A stretch of 64,000 nucleotides of DNA from Nocardia transvalensis NBRC 15921 (GCF_000308875.1 NZ_BAGL01000070.1:1-64000), one strand, 5' to 3'; positions 33,815-42,072 are shown, numbered from the stretch's first letter. The notes: generated by a model not told the origin, from the letters alone. Made by a program: numbers and translations.

Positions 33815-34036
33815 TCAACGTGGTTGCGTAGGAACGGCACTCGTCCCGTAGCAGAACGGCGCGCAGGTCCCGTGCGTCGTCGTCGCGGGCGCTCGATGCT
33901 CGTCGAAGTCCGAACCGCTCACGAGCAGCAACACGACCAGCGCCACGACCACGACCGCCCCGAAGACCAACGCCGCGGGAAACAACCACCCCGAGGGCAG
34001 AAAGTGCTCCACGAGATGCCCGAGATCCTCCACCAT
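33815..34036 (-). CDS. Small single-helix membrane protein with THGxCxPFC tail (paralogue B)
   Basis: This 73-residue protein has a short cytoplasmic start (MVEDLGHLVEHFLPSGW), one membrane helix (ALVFGAVVVVALVVLLLV) and a tail SGSDFDEHRAPATTTHGTCA, then PFCYGTSAVPTQPR. ATG 34036 follows GGAGGTGATG. Its 3' neighbour on the strand is paralogue A, 95 bp downstream, so the pair looks like a tandem duplication in one transcript. Conservation is strongest in the membrane end and the cysteine tail, which suggests an extracytoplasmic function. Confidence 0.65.
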   Translation of the reverse strand: MVEDLGHLVEHFLPSGWLFPAALVFGAVVVVALVVLLLVSGSDFDEHRAPATTTHGTCAPFCYGTSAVPTQPR

Positions 34037-34100
34037 CGCGCATCACCTCCCCCCTCCGCATACCCACTCCGCGGCAAGAAACCCACGCACCCCCTCCGCA

Positions 34101-34140
34101 CTCCCGCACCCACTCCAGCGTCGTGGAGAGGGTGCGAGAG
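34101..34140. repeat. GGGTGCG-type hairpin, copy 1
   Basis: CTCCCGCACCCACTCCA (34101-34117) pairs with 34124-34140 (15 of 17 positions) around GCGTCG. Its CTCCCGCACCC arm recurs at 44832 and 57401. It lies between the exporter permease stop and the small membrane gene start, both on the minus strand. Confidence 0.7.
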
Positions 34141-34159
34141 GCGTACCGGCCCAGCCGGT

Positions 34160-35818
34160 TCAGCGCAGGTCGCGCCGGCGGAAGGCGATGAGGCCCACCG
34201 TGGTCAGCACGGCCGCGAGGATCACCAGGATCACCACGGGGGTGGCGGTGAACGGTGTGCCGGGAACCTTGGGGAGGTGGCTGTAGGGCGTCAGGTCCTG
34301 AACCCATTGCGGCATACCGGAGATCGAGCCGAGCAGGAACAGGGCCACACCGGCGGTGAACACGCCCCACGCGACCGTCGACCAGCGCGGCAGCAGCCCG
34401 AACAGCAGCACCGCCGCACCCGCGAACACCCAGATCGCCGGAACCTGCACCAGCGCCGCCTCCAACACACGCCACACCTTGCCCATATCGTCCGCCGCGG
34501 CGCCGTACACCAGGCCGCCGATCAGACCCGAGACCACGAGCAGCACAACCGGACCGAGGAAGGCGAAGGCCAGATGGGATGCGGCCCACCGGATCCGCGC
34601 GACCGCTCCGGTCAGCACGACCTCCGCCCGCTGGCCGGACTCCTCCGAATGCAACCGCAGCGCCGCCGAGATCGCATACGCCGACGCCGCCATCCCGAGC
34701 ATCGTGTATCCCATGGACAGGAACGAGTCCTCGAGAACGTCACTGCCGCCCAGCCTGCCGATGAAATCGTTGATCGCGTCGCTGGTTCCGAGTTCGTCCC
34801 CGATCCCGTGCACGACACTGCCGATGACCAGCCCGTACAGCGCCAGCCCGACCGTCCACGCCAGCAACGCACCGCGCTGCAGCCGCCAGGACAGACCGAA
34901 CGGACCGGACAGCCCGGGCCCGGCGGCGGGCGCGCCGAGCCGCTCGGCGATCAGCCCCGCACCGAGGTCGCGGCGCTGCAGCAGCACATAGGCCACCCCG
35001 ATCAGCACGACCGCGGCCACCACGTGCAGCAGCAGGATCGCGAAGTGATCACCGGCGAGCGGCCGCACCTGAATCGACCAGCCCTGCGGCGACATCCAGA
35101 CCAGCGGATTGGTCGGCCCGTTTCCGGCACGCGCATCGCCGATCGCCCGCAGCGTGTAGGTCGCCGCCAGCACCGCGAACGCGATCCCGCGCGTGGTGCG
35201 GGCATTGGCGCTCAGCTGCGCCGCGACCGCGGCCACCGCGGCGAAGACGATGCCCGACCCCGCGAGCGCCAGCCCGAACGCCAGCGACCCGGCCCCGTCG
35301 ACGCCGGCGCCCTTGATGCTCGCGGCGCCGAGGAGCCCGGCGGCGAGCGCGCCACCGCAGGCGACGACCAGCGCGGCGGTCAGGCTCGCGAACCGCCCGA
35401 CCTGAGTGGAGGCCAGCAGTTCCTCACGCCCGGTCTCCTCCTCGGCGCGGGTGTGCCGGATGACCGTGAGAATCGTGGCGATTCCGATGAGCGTGAAGAA
35501 CATTCCCGCCTTCCACAACCCGACCGCCGCCGCGGACGTGGTGTTGTAGACGGGCCCGTACATCGCCAGCTGCGCCGGGCTGGACAGGATCGTATGCGCG
35601 AAGCTGTCGAGCTGTTGCGGTGTGGGATACACCTTCTCGGTGCTCTTGACGTAGGTGCTGCCCAGCGGCAGCGAGAACAGCAGCACCCACAGCGGCAGCA
35701 CGATCCGGTCGCGCCGCAGGTACAACCGCAGCAAATGCAGGGTGCCGGTGAAATCGGAGGCGCGGCCCGAGGATTCGGCGAAACCGTAGTGCGGGCGCGC
35801 GACGGTGGCTGTGGTCAT
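34160..35818 (-). CDS. ABC exporter permease (polyketide/antibiotic-export type, Rv1217c-like)
   Basis: This 552-residue protein has about twelve membrane helices in two halves. Recognisable segments are RIVLPLWVLLFSLPLGSTYV, RHTRAEEETGREELLASTQVG (the conserved cytoplasmic coupling segment) and a second RLHSEESGQRAEVVLTGAVAR of the same type. The start ATG 35818 overlaps the ATPase stop (ATGA) and has GGAGG seven bases upstream. The ATPase-permease-TetR-methyltransferase-sigE order matches Rv1218c, Rv1217c, Rv1219c, Rv1220c and Rv1221. The mycobacterial homologue exports diverse drugs; substrates here are unknown. Confidence 0.88.
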   Translation of the reverse strand: MTTATVARPHYGFAESSGRASDFTGTLHLLRLYLRRDRIVLPLWVLLFSLPLGSTYVKSTEKVYPTPQQLDSFAHTILSSPAQLAMYGPVYNTTSAAAVGLWKAGMFFTLIGIATILTVIRHTRAEEETGREELLASTQVGRFASLTAALVVACGGALAAGLLGAASIKGAGVDGAGSLAFGLALAGSGIVFAAVAAVAAQLSANARTTRGIAFAVLAATYTLRAIGDARAGNGPTNPLVWMSPQGWSIQVRPLAGDHFAILLLHVVAAVVLIGVAYVLLQRRDLGAGLIAERLGAPAAGPGLSGPFGLSWRLQRGALLAWTVGLALYGLVIGSVVHGIGDELGTSDAINDFIGRLGGSDVLEDSFLSMGYTMLGMAASAYAISAALRLHSEESGQRAEVVLTGAVARIRWAASHLAFAFLGPVVLLVVSGLIGGLVYGAAADDMGKVWRVLEAALVQVPAIWVFAGAAVLLFGLLPRWSTVAWGVFTAGVALFLLGSISGMPQWVQDLTPYSHLPKVPGTPFTATPVVILVILAAVLTTVGLIAFRRRDLR

Positions 35819-36753
35819 TTCGACGCCTCCGCGTAGTGGCGGCCCGTGTCGCTGCCGGCGGCGTCGTCGCCGTCGAGCGAATAGTGGCGCAGGAACAGCT
35901 CTTCCAGCGTCGGCGGCTGGCTGACCAGCGTGCGCACACCGGCGTCGCCGAGCACCCGGATCAGCTCGCCGAGGTGTTCGCTGTCGACCTGGCAGTGCAG
36001 GGTGTGGTCCTCGAAGGTGACGTCCTCGACACCCGCGATCCGGCCGAGATCGCCCGGATCGCCGAGCATTTCGGCCGTGATTGAGGTGCGGCTGAGGTGC
36101 CGCATCTCCGCCAGCGTGCCGCTCTCCACCGTCCGCCCGGAACGGATGATGGTGACCCGCTCGCACAGCAGTTCCACCTCCGACAGGATGTGGCTGGACA
36201 GCAGCACGGTCACCCCGCGTTCGGTGGCCTCCTGCACGCACTCCCGGAAGATCTGCTCCATCAACGGATCCAGGCCCGAGGTGGGCTCGTCGAGCATCAG
36301 CAGGTTGGCGTGCGAGGAGAACGCCGAGACCAGCGCCACCTTCTGCCGGTTGCCCTTGGAATAGGTGCGGGCCTTCTTGCGCGGATCCAGCTCGAAGCGC
36401 TCGATCAGCTCCTCCCGCCGGTCGGGGTCCAGACCGCCGCGCATGCGCGCCAGCAGGTCGATGGTTTCCCCGCCCGACAGCGACGGCCACAGCGTGACAT
36501 CGCCAGGGACATAGGCGATCTCCTGATGCAGGCCGACCGCGTCGGTCCACGGATCGCGGCCGAGGACCCGGGCCTCACCGGAGGTGCGGGCGAGAATGCC
36601 CAGCAGAATGCGGATGGTGGTGGACTTGCCCGCGCCGTTGGGGCCCAGGAAGCCGTGCACCTCGCCTTCGGCGACCTCGAGGTCGAGACCGTCGAGGGCG
36701 TGTACCTGTCCGAAGTGCTTGCGCAACTCTCGGACGACAATTGCCGATGACAT
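35815..36753 (-). CDS. ABC exporter ATP-binding protein (Rv1218c-like)
   Basis: This 312-residue ATPase has Walker A GPNGAGKST near residue 38, a Q-loop region IAYVPGDVTLWPSLSGGE and a signature YSKGNRQKVALVSA. Walker B is LLMLDEPTSGLDP and the switch is LLSSHILSEVE. The signature reads YSKGN rather than LSGGQ, as is usual in this drug-export subfamily. The C-terminal ~90 residues form the accessory domain (LEELFLRHYSLDGDDAAG). It is the first gene of the exporter operon and starts 26 bp after the TetR stop, so the regulator probably shares the transcript. Confidence 0.9.
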   Translation of the reverse strand: MSSAIVVRELRKHFGQVHALDGLDLEVAEGEVHGFLGPNGAGKSTTIRILLGILARTSGEARVLGRDPWTDAVGLHQEIAYVPGDVTLWPSLSGGETIDLLARMRGGLDPDRREELIERFELDPRKKARTYSKGNRQKVALVSAFSSHANLLMLDEPTSGLDPLMEQIFRECVQEATERGVTVLLSSHILSEVELLCERVTIIRSGRTVESGTLAEMRHLSRTSITAEMLGDPGDLGRIAGVEDVTFEDHTLHCQVDSEHLGELIRVLGDAGVRTLVSQPPTLEELFLRHYSLDGDDAAGSDTGRHYAEASK

Positions 36754-36778
36754 CGAAACTCCTTGTGGGAAAAGAGGT

Positions 36779-37432
36779 TTACCGATCGGCGAGCAGGGCG
36801 TCCAGCAACGTCGAATCGGCGAAGAGACCGTGTGTGTTGATTTCCACCGCCGGCAGCATCATCTGGTCGGCGTAATCGCGCAGCGCTTGTCGGTAGTCGA
36901 GCTTTCCGTCGTGCCGGGCCGCGTGCAGCTGGAGGAAGAAGAAGAACCCGCCGCCGTTCTGGGTCGCCAGATAGCGCGCGGCGGCCTTCAGATCCAATGG
37001 TTTCCGCAATGTCCCGGCCTCGATGCCGACGGCGAGATAGGCCTCGACATCGGTCACCATCTGGTCGAACATCGCGGCCATGAGCGGTCCTCCGCTCTGG
37101 AAGCTGCGCATCAGGTAGGCGATGAGGGGTGCGTACTCCTCGATCTCCGCGAGTGCCTGCAACGTCGCGTGCGGCGTGGGTTGCTGGACGTACTCCGTCT
37201 TCGCCGCCCGGATGATCGAGCGGACGTACTCGTCGCACGCCTCCCGCAGCCCGTCCTTGGAACCGAAGTGATGGTTGACGAGCCCGGGAGACACTCCCGC
37301 GGCCTTCGCGATAGCCCGTACTCCGACACCGAAACCCTCGTCGCCGAACAGGGCGATCGCGGCGTCCCGGATGCGGGCGCGAGTGCTCAGATCCGAGGCG
37401 GATCCTTCCGGTAAGGCTGCTCCTTTAAACAC
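36779..37432 (-). CDS. TetR-family repressor of the ABC exporter (Rv1219c-like)
   Basis: This 217-residue regulator has the TetR HTH in IAKAAGVSPGLVNHHFGSKD near residue 45 and a helical ligand-binding domain (SFQSGGPLMAAMFDQMVTDV). The GTG at 37432 lies 6 nt after a TATATT hexamer with no ribosome site, indicating a leaderless message. Two copies of AAACACNYGTTCAA overlap the promoter and start, so strong autoregulation is expected. It precedes the exporter genes, matching Rv1219c, which represses its own exporter in M. tuberculosis. Confidence 0.88.
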   Translation of the reverse strand: MFKGAALPEGSASDLSTRARIRDAAIALFGDEGFGVGVRAIAKAAGVSPGLVNHHFGSKDGLREACDEYVRSIIRAAKTEYVQQPTPHATLQALAEIEEYAPLIAYLMRSFQSGGPLMAAMFDQMVTDVEAYLAVGIEAGTLRKPLDLKAAARYLATQNGGGFFFFLQLHAARHDGKLDYRQALRDYADQMMLPAVEINTHGLFADSTLLDALLADR

Positions 37433-37460
37433 ATGTTCAATATACTAAACACTCGTTCAA
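37427..37460 (-). promoter_or_regulatory. TetR operator: two direct AAACACNYGTTCAA copies over the promoter
   Basis: AAACACATGTTCAA (37427-37440) and AAACACTCGTTCAA (37447-37460) repeat with a 20-bp period, about two helical turns. Each contains an AAC...GTT inverted pair. On the minus strand they enclose the TATATT -10 (37444-37439) and the GTG start of the tetR gene, so binding would block transcription initiation. Confidence 0.65.
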
Positions 37461-37556
37461 TCCGCACGCAAGCCCTGACACACACCACGAGCCGAAATAG
37501 ACATATCTCCAGTTCAGCGGCCAAGAACAAGTAACGCGCCGGGTCGGGCGGCCTCG

Positions 37557-37627
37557 CCTTGGTTCCGGCACGCGTTGCTCTTGCCTGCACGCTTTGCCTT
37601 GTTTCCGGCACGCTTGTGGCCGGAAAC
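37557..37627 (+). repeat. Dispersed GTTTCCGG palindrome, copy 3, with degenerate leading copies
   Basis: The intact unit is CTTGTTTCCGGC (37598-37609), a 9-nt loop and GCCGGAAAC (37619-37627). Two decayed partial units (TTCCGGCACGCGTTG at 37563 and CTTGCCTGCACGCTTTG at 37580) precede it. It ends 6 bp from the minus-strand stop of the O-methyltransferase gene. Confidence 0.75.
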
Positions 37628-37633
37628 CCCCAA

Positions 37634-38281
37634 CTACCCTCGCGAGGCGCAGAGCAGCCCGTCCCCCACCGGAATCAACACGCTGGTCAACTGCGGATCC
37701 TCCGCCACCGCACGGGTGGCGGCCCGCACCGCCTGCGTCGCCGCGTCCCGCTGCGCCGGATCCGGCACCCGCCCGCCGAGCAGCGCGTTGTGCAGCAGAA
37801 TCGCCCCGCCCTCCCGCAGCAGCCGCACCCCCTGCTCGACATACTGCGGGTGCTCGAGCGGCGCGGCATCGATGAACACCAGGTCGTAGGCGTCGTCCGC
37901 GAGGCGCGGCAGCACATCCAGCGCGCGGCCGTTGATCAGCCGGGTGCGGGCCGGCGGGATCTCGGCGGTCCGGAAGGCGTCCCGCGCGGCCCGCTGATGC
38001 TCCGGCTCGGAGTCGATGGTCGTCAGCGTGCCGTCCTCGCGCATCCCGTCGAGCAGCCACAACCCGCTGATCCCGGCCCCGGTACCCACCTCGACCACGG
38101 TCCGCGCCCCCAGCAGCTGGGCGTACATACTCAGCAGCGCGCCCACCGAGGGCGGCACGGGTGTCGCGCCCAGCTCCGTGGCCCGCTCGCGCGCGGCCAG
38201 CAGAATCTCGTCCTCCGCGACGGATTCCTCCACGTAGGCGAGATTGCGCTGCGCGGCCGCCGCCGCCGGTATCAGACTCAC
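37634..38281 (-). CDS. SAM-dependent O-methyltransferase (Rv1220c-like)
   Basis: This 215-residue enzyme is of the class I caffeoyl-CoA/catechol O-methyltransferase type. VVEVGTGAGISGLWLL is SAM motif I, LTTIDSEPEHQRAAR motif II and YDLVFIDAAPLEHPQYVE the metal/post-II region, with LLHNALLGGRV after it. The substrate is unknown. The GTG at 38281 has GAGGTGA five bases upstream. It diverges from sigE, the same arrangement as Rv1220c-Rv1221. A palindromic repeat stands directly behind its stop codon. Confidence 0.88.
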   Translation of the reverse strand: MSLIPAAAAAQRNLAYVEESVAEDEILLAARERATELGATPVPPSVGALLSMYAQLLGARTVVEVGTGAGISGLWLLDGMREDGTLTTIDSEPEHQRAARDAFRTAEIPPARTRLINGRALDVLPRLADDAYDLVFIDAAPLEHPQYVEQGVRLLREGGAILLHNALLGGRVPDPAQRDAATQAVRAATRAVAEDPQLTSVLIPVGDGLLCASRG

Positions 38282-38531
38282 GGTGTCACCTCGCTGACGC
38301 TCGGTGCCACCGTGCGCCTGGCACGCTGTGTCAATGGTTCGCTCGCAAGCTCGCTCACGCCAATGAGGCTAATGGCGAAGCCCGCCCCACGTCGCGACCG
38401 ACGGGCGGGTAGGGGCCGCCGACCGGGCCGGGATTTTTCTCAGGTGTCCCTCAGCCTCCCCACACCACGACCACATCGGGACCCAGCAGAGTAAGGACAA
38501 CGCAAAGGCCGACCGACCGTCGGCGGCGCGG

Positions 38532-38558
38532 GGAACAATCCGACGTGAGTCCGTAGTT
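38532..38558 (+). promoter_or_regulatory. ECF-type promoter (GGAAC...GTT) upstream of sigE
   Basis: GGAAC (38532-38536) and GTT (38556-38558) are 19 bp apart, the form recognised by SigE/SigH-like factors, so sigE may activate itself. Transcription would start near 38565. The rest of the 355-bp gap (38282-38636) shows only GC-rich short inverted repeats and no other gene. Confidence 0.5.
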
Positions 38559-38636
38559 GTACCCCGTACGCGATGGATGGAAACCCCCGTCGCGGTGCGC
38601 CGGCCCCGGTCCCGAGTAGGAGGTAACCCCATCCAC

Positions 38637-39371
38637 ATGGTCGATGCGGCGCGTGAGTACGCCACCCTGCAAGAGTCGAGCCTGCCGGTCACCGGTGCGG
38701 CCGACTACCCCCTGCCCGAGGCCGACAGCAGCGATCCTGCGATTTCCGACGCCTCGATGCCCGAGACCGCCGCCGAGGATGCCGAGGACGCCCCGCTCAC
38801 GGGCACCGCGGCCTTCGACGCCACCGGCGACCGGACGGTGATGCCCACCTGGGACGAGCTGGTCCGCGAGCACGCCGACCGGGTCTACCGGCTGGCCTAC
38901 CGCCTGACCGGCGATCCGCAGGACGCCGAGGACCTGACCCAGGAGACGTTCATCCGGGTCTTCCGCTCGCTGTCGAACTACCAGCCCGGCACCTTCGAGG
39001 GCTGGCTGCACCGCATCACGACGAACCTCTTCCTGGACATGGTGCGCCGCCGCAACCGCATCCGGATGGAAGCGCTGCCCGACGACTACGACCGCGTGCC
39101 GTCGGAGGGCCCCGATCCCGAGCAGGTCTACCACGACGCCAACCTGGACCCCGACCTGCAATCCGCCCTGGATTCGCTGGCCCCGGAGTTCCGCGCGGCC
39201 GTGGTCCTGTGCGATATCGAGGGCCTGTCCTACGAGGAGATCGGCGCTACGCTCGGCGTGAAACTGGGCACTGTGCGCAGCCGCATCCACCGTGGACGCC
39301 AGGCGCTGCGTGACTACCTTGCGCATAATGGAACTCAGCAGCGGTTCGCCGCTGACGAGAAGGTCGGGTAG
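38637..39371 (+). CDS. sigE: ECF RNA polymerase sigma factor SigE
   Basis: This 244-residue envelope-stress sigma factor starts here at ATG 38637. AGGAGG lies 13 bases upstream; an in-frame ATG at 38577 would give 264 residues, and alternative starts are known for mycobacterial SigE. The low-complexity acidic N-terminus leads into GTAAFDATGD. Region 2 follows (DRVYRLAYRLTGDPQDAEDL, TQETFIRVFRS) with YQPGTFEGWLHRI. Region 4 is VVLCDIEGLSYEEIGATLGV with VRSRIHRGRQALRDYL. Near-identity of these cores with Rv1221 makes the call secure. It is followed by its anti-sigma gene, htrA and tatB. Confidence 0.95.
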   Translation: MVDAAREYATLQESSLPVTGAADYPLPEADSSDPAISDASMPETAAEDAEDAPLTGTAAFDATGDRTVMPTWDELVREHADRVYRLAYRLTGDPQDAEDLTQETFIRVFRSLSNYQPGTFEGWLHRITTNLFLDMVRRRNRIRMEALPDDYDRVPSEGPDPEQVYHDANLDPDLQSALDSLAPEFRAAVVLCDIEGLSYEEIGATLGVKLGTVRSRIHRGRQALRDYLAHNGTQQRFAADEKVG

Positions 39372-39432
39372 TTCACCGCCGCCGCGAGCGGCGCCCGGCA
39401 GCAATTCGTCCGTCGGAAGGGTGTGTGCACGT

Positions 39433-39876
39433 ATGAGTGGCGAGGACGCCGCGACAGGCCGCGATTCCGGCTCGGCTGCGGACCGGGGGTATCCGGGTCG
39501 TCCACCTCGTTTCGCGCCGACCGAGCACTTGGCGAGCGAAGCCATAGCCGCCTACGTGGACGGCGAGTTGCGTATGAACGCCTATCTGCGCGCCGCCGAA
39601 CATCTCGCCAAATGTCCCGAATGCGCGGCCGAGGTCGATTCTCAGCAACAGGCGCGCATCGCCCTGCGCCAGGCGGCGCAGCGGCAGTTCTCGGCCCCGG
39701 GCGACCTCCGCGACACCCTGAGCCGAATTCCACTGGCAAATCTCCCCGGCCCGATGGACGAGATGACTCGCGGTGCGAGTTTTCTAGGGCTGCGGGCGGA
39801 TTCGTTCCGTTTCGTCTCCACCGATCGCGAGTTCTCTTCGGAGAGCAGGCGGTGGACCGGATGGTGGCGCAAGTAG
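39433..39876 (+). CDS. rseA: Zinc-type anti-sigma factor for SigE (RseA-like)
   Basis: This 147-residue soluble anti-sigma factor has the zinc-associated motif HLAKCPECAAEV, with H57, C61 and C64. It is preceded by EAIAAYVDGELRMNAYLRAA, the standard helix of this domain. The rest is hydrophilic with no membrane helix, as in mycobacterial RseA (Rv1222), so it works in the cytosol and may be released by zinc or redox change or by phosphorylation and proteolysis. ATG 39433 has GGAAGG upstream. The TAG stop (39874-39876) is part of the -10 hexamer of htrA. Confidence 0.88.
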   Translation: MSGEDAATGRDSGSAADRGYPGRPPRFAPTEHLASEAIAAYVDGELRMNAYLRAAEHLAKCPECAAEVDSQQQARIALRQAAQRQFSAPGDLRDTLSRIPLANLPGPMDEMTRGASFLGLRADSFRFVSTDREFSSESRRWTGWWRK

Positions 39877-39879
39877 AGT
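39874..39879 (+). promoter_or_regulatory. -10 hexamer TAGAGT for leaderless htrA, overlapping the rseA stop
   Basis: TAGAGT is followed by seven bases and the htrA GTG (39887). Its first three bases are the stop codon of rseA, so htrA can be transcribed apart from the sigma operon. Confidence 0.6.
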
Positions 39880-39886
39880 TCGACAC

Positions 39887-41476
39887 GTGACCACCGAATC
39901 GACGAACACCGGACCACAACCCGAACAGCCCGGCGAGTCGGCGAAGGACGCTGTGTCGAATTCGGCGGCCGAACGGGGGAACCTGAGGCCGCCCGACGCA
40001 CCCGTCCTGGGACCGCGGCCCGTGTATCGCCCGGATGTCGACAAGCACACCGCACGCGCCTTCCGTCGCCCCGAGGGTCAGTCCGGATCGTTCGCCGCGC
40101 AGCCGTCCGGCGCGCCCGCCGAGCCGAAATTCGACGGTCCCGAATTGGTGAACCGTCCCCCCGACACCGTCCTCGCCGAGGCGTTCGGCCGCCCCGAGGG
40201 CTCCGACGAACGGTTGCAGCGCGATCCGGACGCGATCGACGACCCCAATCCTCCGGCCGGACCGGCCGATCCCTGGCGTGATCCGGATGCCGCCGCCCGC
40301 TTGGGCGCGCCCGCGATCGTCACGCCCCAGCAGGAGCAGCTGCCCCCGGCCCCCAGGCTCAGCGCCCGCGAGGTGCTGTTCGGCAAGCGCGTGGCGCCGG
40401 CCGCGCTGGCCGTCCTGGCCGTGATCGCGCTCGCGATCGGTCTGGTCGGCGGCCTGGTCGGCCGCTTCACCGGCGACTCCACCTCGGCGCTCACCTCGCG
40501 CAAGATCACGCTCCAGCAGGAGAGCGCGAAGGACAAGCCGCACGGCCAGGTCGCCAAGGTGGCCGACGCCGTCCTGCCCGCGGTGGTGCAGATCCGCGAG
40601 ACCGTCGGCGACAACGGCGCTCTCGGCTCCGGCGTGGTCATCGACGGCTCCGGCTACATCGTCACCAACAACCACGTGGTCTCGATGGTCGGCCTGGACA
40701 AGTCGGGCCGGGGCAAGATCCAGGTGACCTTCTCCGACGGCACCAAGGCGCCCGCCCAGATCGTCGGCCGCGACCCCAAGACCGACCTCGCCGTACTCAA
40801 GGTCGACGTCAAGAACCTGACCGTGGCCCGGCTCGGTAAGTCCTCCGACGTGCAGGTCGGCGACGACGTACTGGCCGTCGGCTCGCCGCTGGGCCTGACC
40901 AAGACCGTCACCTCCGGCATCGTCAGCGCGCTGAACCGCCCGATGGCCGAGCCGACCGAACCGGGCGACGACACCGCGGGCGCGTTCGACGCCGTGCAGA
41001 CCGACGCCGCGATCAACCACGGCAACTCCGGTGGCGCCCTGCTCGACAGCGAGGGCCGGCTGATCGGCATCAACACCGCCATCCGCAGCGAGAGCGGCGG
41101 CTCGGTGGGCCTGGGCTTCGCGATTCCCGTCGATCTGGTGCAGCGGGTCGCCCAGACCCTGATCCGGGACGGCAAGGTGCACCATCCGTGGCTCGGGGTC
41201 AGCGCCAAGACCAAGACGGTCGAGAACGACGCGATGAGCGGCGCCGCGGTGGCCGACGTGATGGCGGGCAGCCCCGCCGCGAAGGCCGGTATCGCCGAGG
41301 GCGACGTGATCGTGCGGGTGGCCGGTCGCGACGTGACCGAGCCCGCGGAGCTCACCGTCGCCGTGCAGTCCCACCAGATCGGCGAGACCGTCACGTTCCA
41401 GGTGATTCGCGACGGCCGCCAGGTCGATGTGCCGGTCACATTGGAATCCGACGAGAACGCTCCCAAGCAACCTTAG
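39887..41476 (+). CDS. htrA: HtrA-family membrane serine protease with PDZ domain
   Basis: This 529-residue protease has a ~165-residue proline-rich cytoplasmic region and one membrane helix (LAVLAVIALAIGLVGGLVG). A trypsin-like domain outside carries the triad H263 (TNNHVV), D300 (KTDLAVL) and S381 (GNSGGALL). A C-terminal PDZ domain follows (HPWLGVSAKTKT ... AAKAGIAEGDVIVRVAGRDV). HtrA clears misfolded wall proteins and is part of the SigE regulon in mycobacteria (Rv1223). It starts at a GTG without a ribosome site. Its stop is followed directly by the tatB promoter. Confidence 0.94.
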   Translation: MTTESTNTGPQPEQPGESAKDAVSNSAAERGNLRPPDAPVLGPRPVYRPDVDKHTARAFRRPEGQSGSFAAQPSGAPAEPKFDGPELVNRPPDTVLAEAFGRPEGSDERLQRDPDAIDDPNPPAGPADPWRDPDAAARLGAPAIVTPQQEQLPPAPRLSAREVLFGKRVAPAALAVLAVIALAIGLVGGLVGRFTGDSTSALTSRKITLQQESAKDKPHGQVAKVADAVLPAVVQIRETVGDNGALGSGVVIDGSGYIVTNNHVVSMVGLDKSGRGKIQVTFSDGTKAPAQIVGRDPKTDLAVLKVDVKNLTVARLGKSSDVQVGDDVLAVGSPLGLTKTVTSGIVSALNRPMAEPTEPGDDTAGAFDAVQTDAAINHGNSGGALLDSEGRLIGINTAIRSESGGSVGLGFAIPVDLVQRVAQTLIRDGKVHHPWLGVSAKTKTVENDAMSGAAVADVMAGSPAAKAGIAEGDVIVRVAGRDVTEPAELTVAVQSHQIGETVTFQVIRDGRQVDVPVTLESDENAPKQP

Positions 41477-41482
41477 TAGCCT
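41477..41482 (+). promoter_or_regulatory. -10 hexamer TAGCCT for leaderless tatB
   Basis: TAGCCT begins at the base after the htrA stop and is followed by six bases and the tatB ATG (41489). Confidence 0.6.
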
Positions 41483-41488
41483 GGTCCT

Positions 41489-41920
41489 ATGTTCAATATC
41501 GGCTGGCCCGAGATGGTGATCCTGGTGGTCGCCGCCTTGGTGATCCTCGGGCCGGAGCGGCTGCCGGGGGCGATCCGCTGGACCGCGCAGAGCCTCCGGC
41601 AGGTTCGCGATTACGCCAGTGGCGCAACCACGCAGCTGCGCAGTGAACTGGGACCGGAGTTCGACGAGATTCGTAAGCCGCTGCAGGAAATCAACGAGCT
41701 GCGGCGGCCGCTCGATCAGTTCCGCGGTATGACGCCCAGGTCGGCGGTGACGAAACATCTGCTGGACGGCGACGATTCGCTGTTCACAGGAAAGTTCGAC
41801 AAACCGTCCAGTACGTCTAATGGATCGGGGTATTCGCCACCTCCGTCCTATTCGCCACCCGAGCCTCCGAAACCGTTGGCTCGAAACGAGAAACCCCCTA
41901 TCGATTTCGACGCGACGTAG
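41489..41920 (+). CDS. tatB: Sec-independent protein translocase subunit TatB
   Basis: This 143-residue subunit of the twin-arginine export complex has an N-terminal membrane helix with the family glutamate (MFNIGWPEMVILVVAALVIL, then GPERLPG). An amphipathic helix (IRWTAQSLRQVRDYASGATT) and a proline/serine-rich tail follow. Orthologues (Rv1224) occupy the same position after htrA. The remaining Tat genes are elsewhere, as usual in actinobacteria. Confidence 0.93.
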   Translation: MFNIGWPEMVILVVAALVILGPERLPGAIRWTAQSLRQVRDYASGATTQLRSELGPEFDEIRKPLQEINELRRPLDQFRGMTPRSAVTKHLLDGDDSLFTGKFDKPSSTSNGSGYSPPPSYSPPEPPKPLARNEKPPIDFDAT

Positions 41921-42060
41921 TGAAGAACACCATTTTGACGGTGTGACCACCAGTGATTCCGAACGTCAGGTATTGCCGATCGGAACCGCTGCGCGCAATT
42001 CCGATGCAGGCGGGGGCATATTCGTCAAGCGGTCTAGACACATCTCGCTGTCGAGCTATC

Positions 42061-42066
42061 TAGACT
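42061..42066 (+). promoter_or_regulatory. -10 hexamer TAGACT before the orphan HTH gene
   Basis: TAGACT is followed by six bases and ATG 42073. There is no ribosome site. Confidence 0.6.
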
Positions 42067-42072
42067 GCGCAC

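Noticed and set aside
35119..35135. GTTTCCGGCACGC inside the ABC permease gene, identical to one arm plus loop start of the dispersed palindrome
   Set aside because: There is no second arm and the bases are read as ordinary permease codons, so it is treated as chance in GC-rich DNA.
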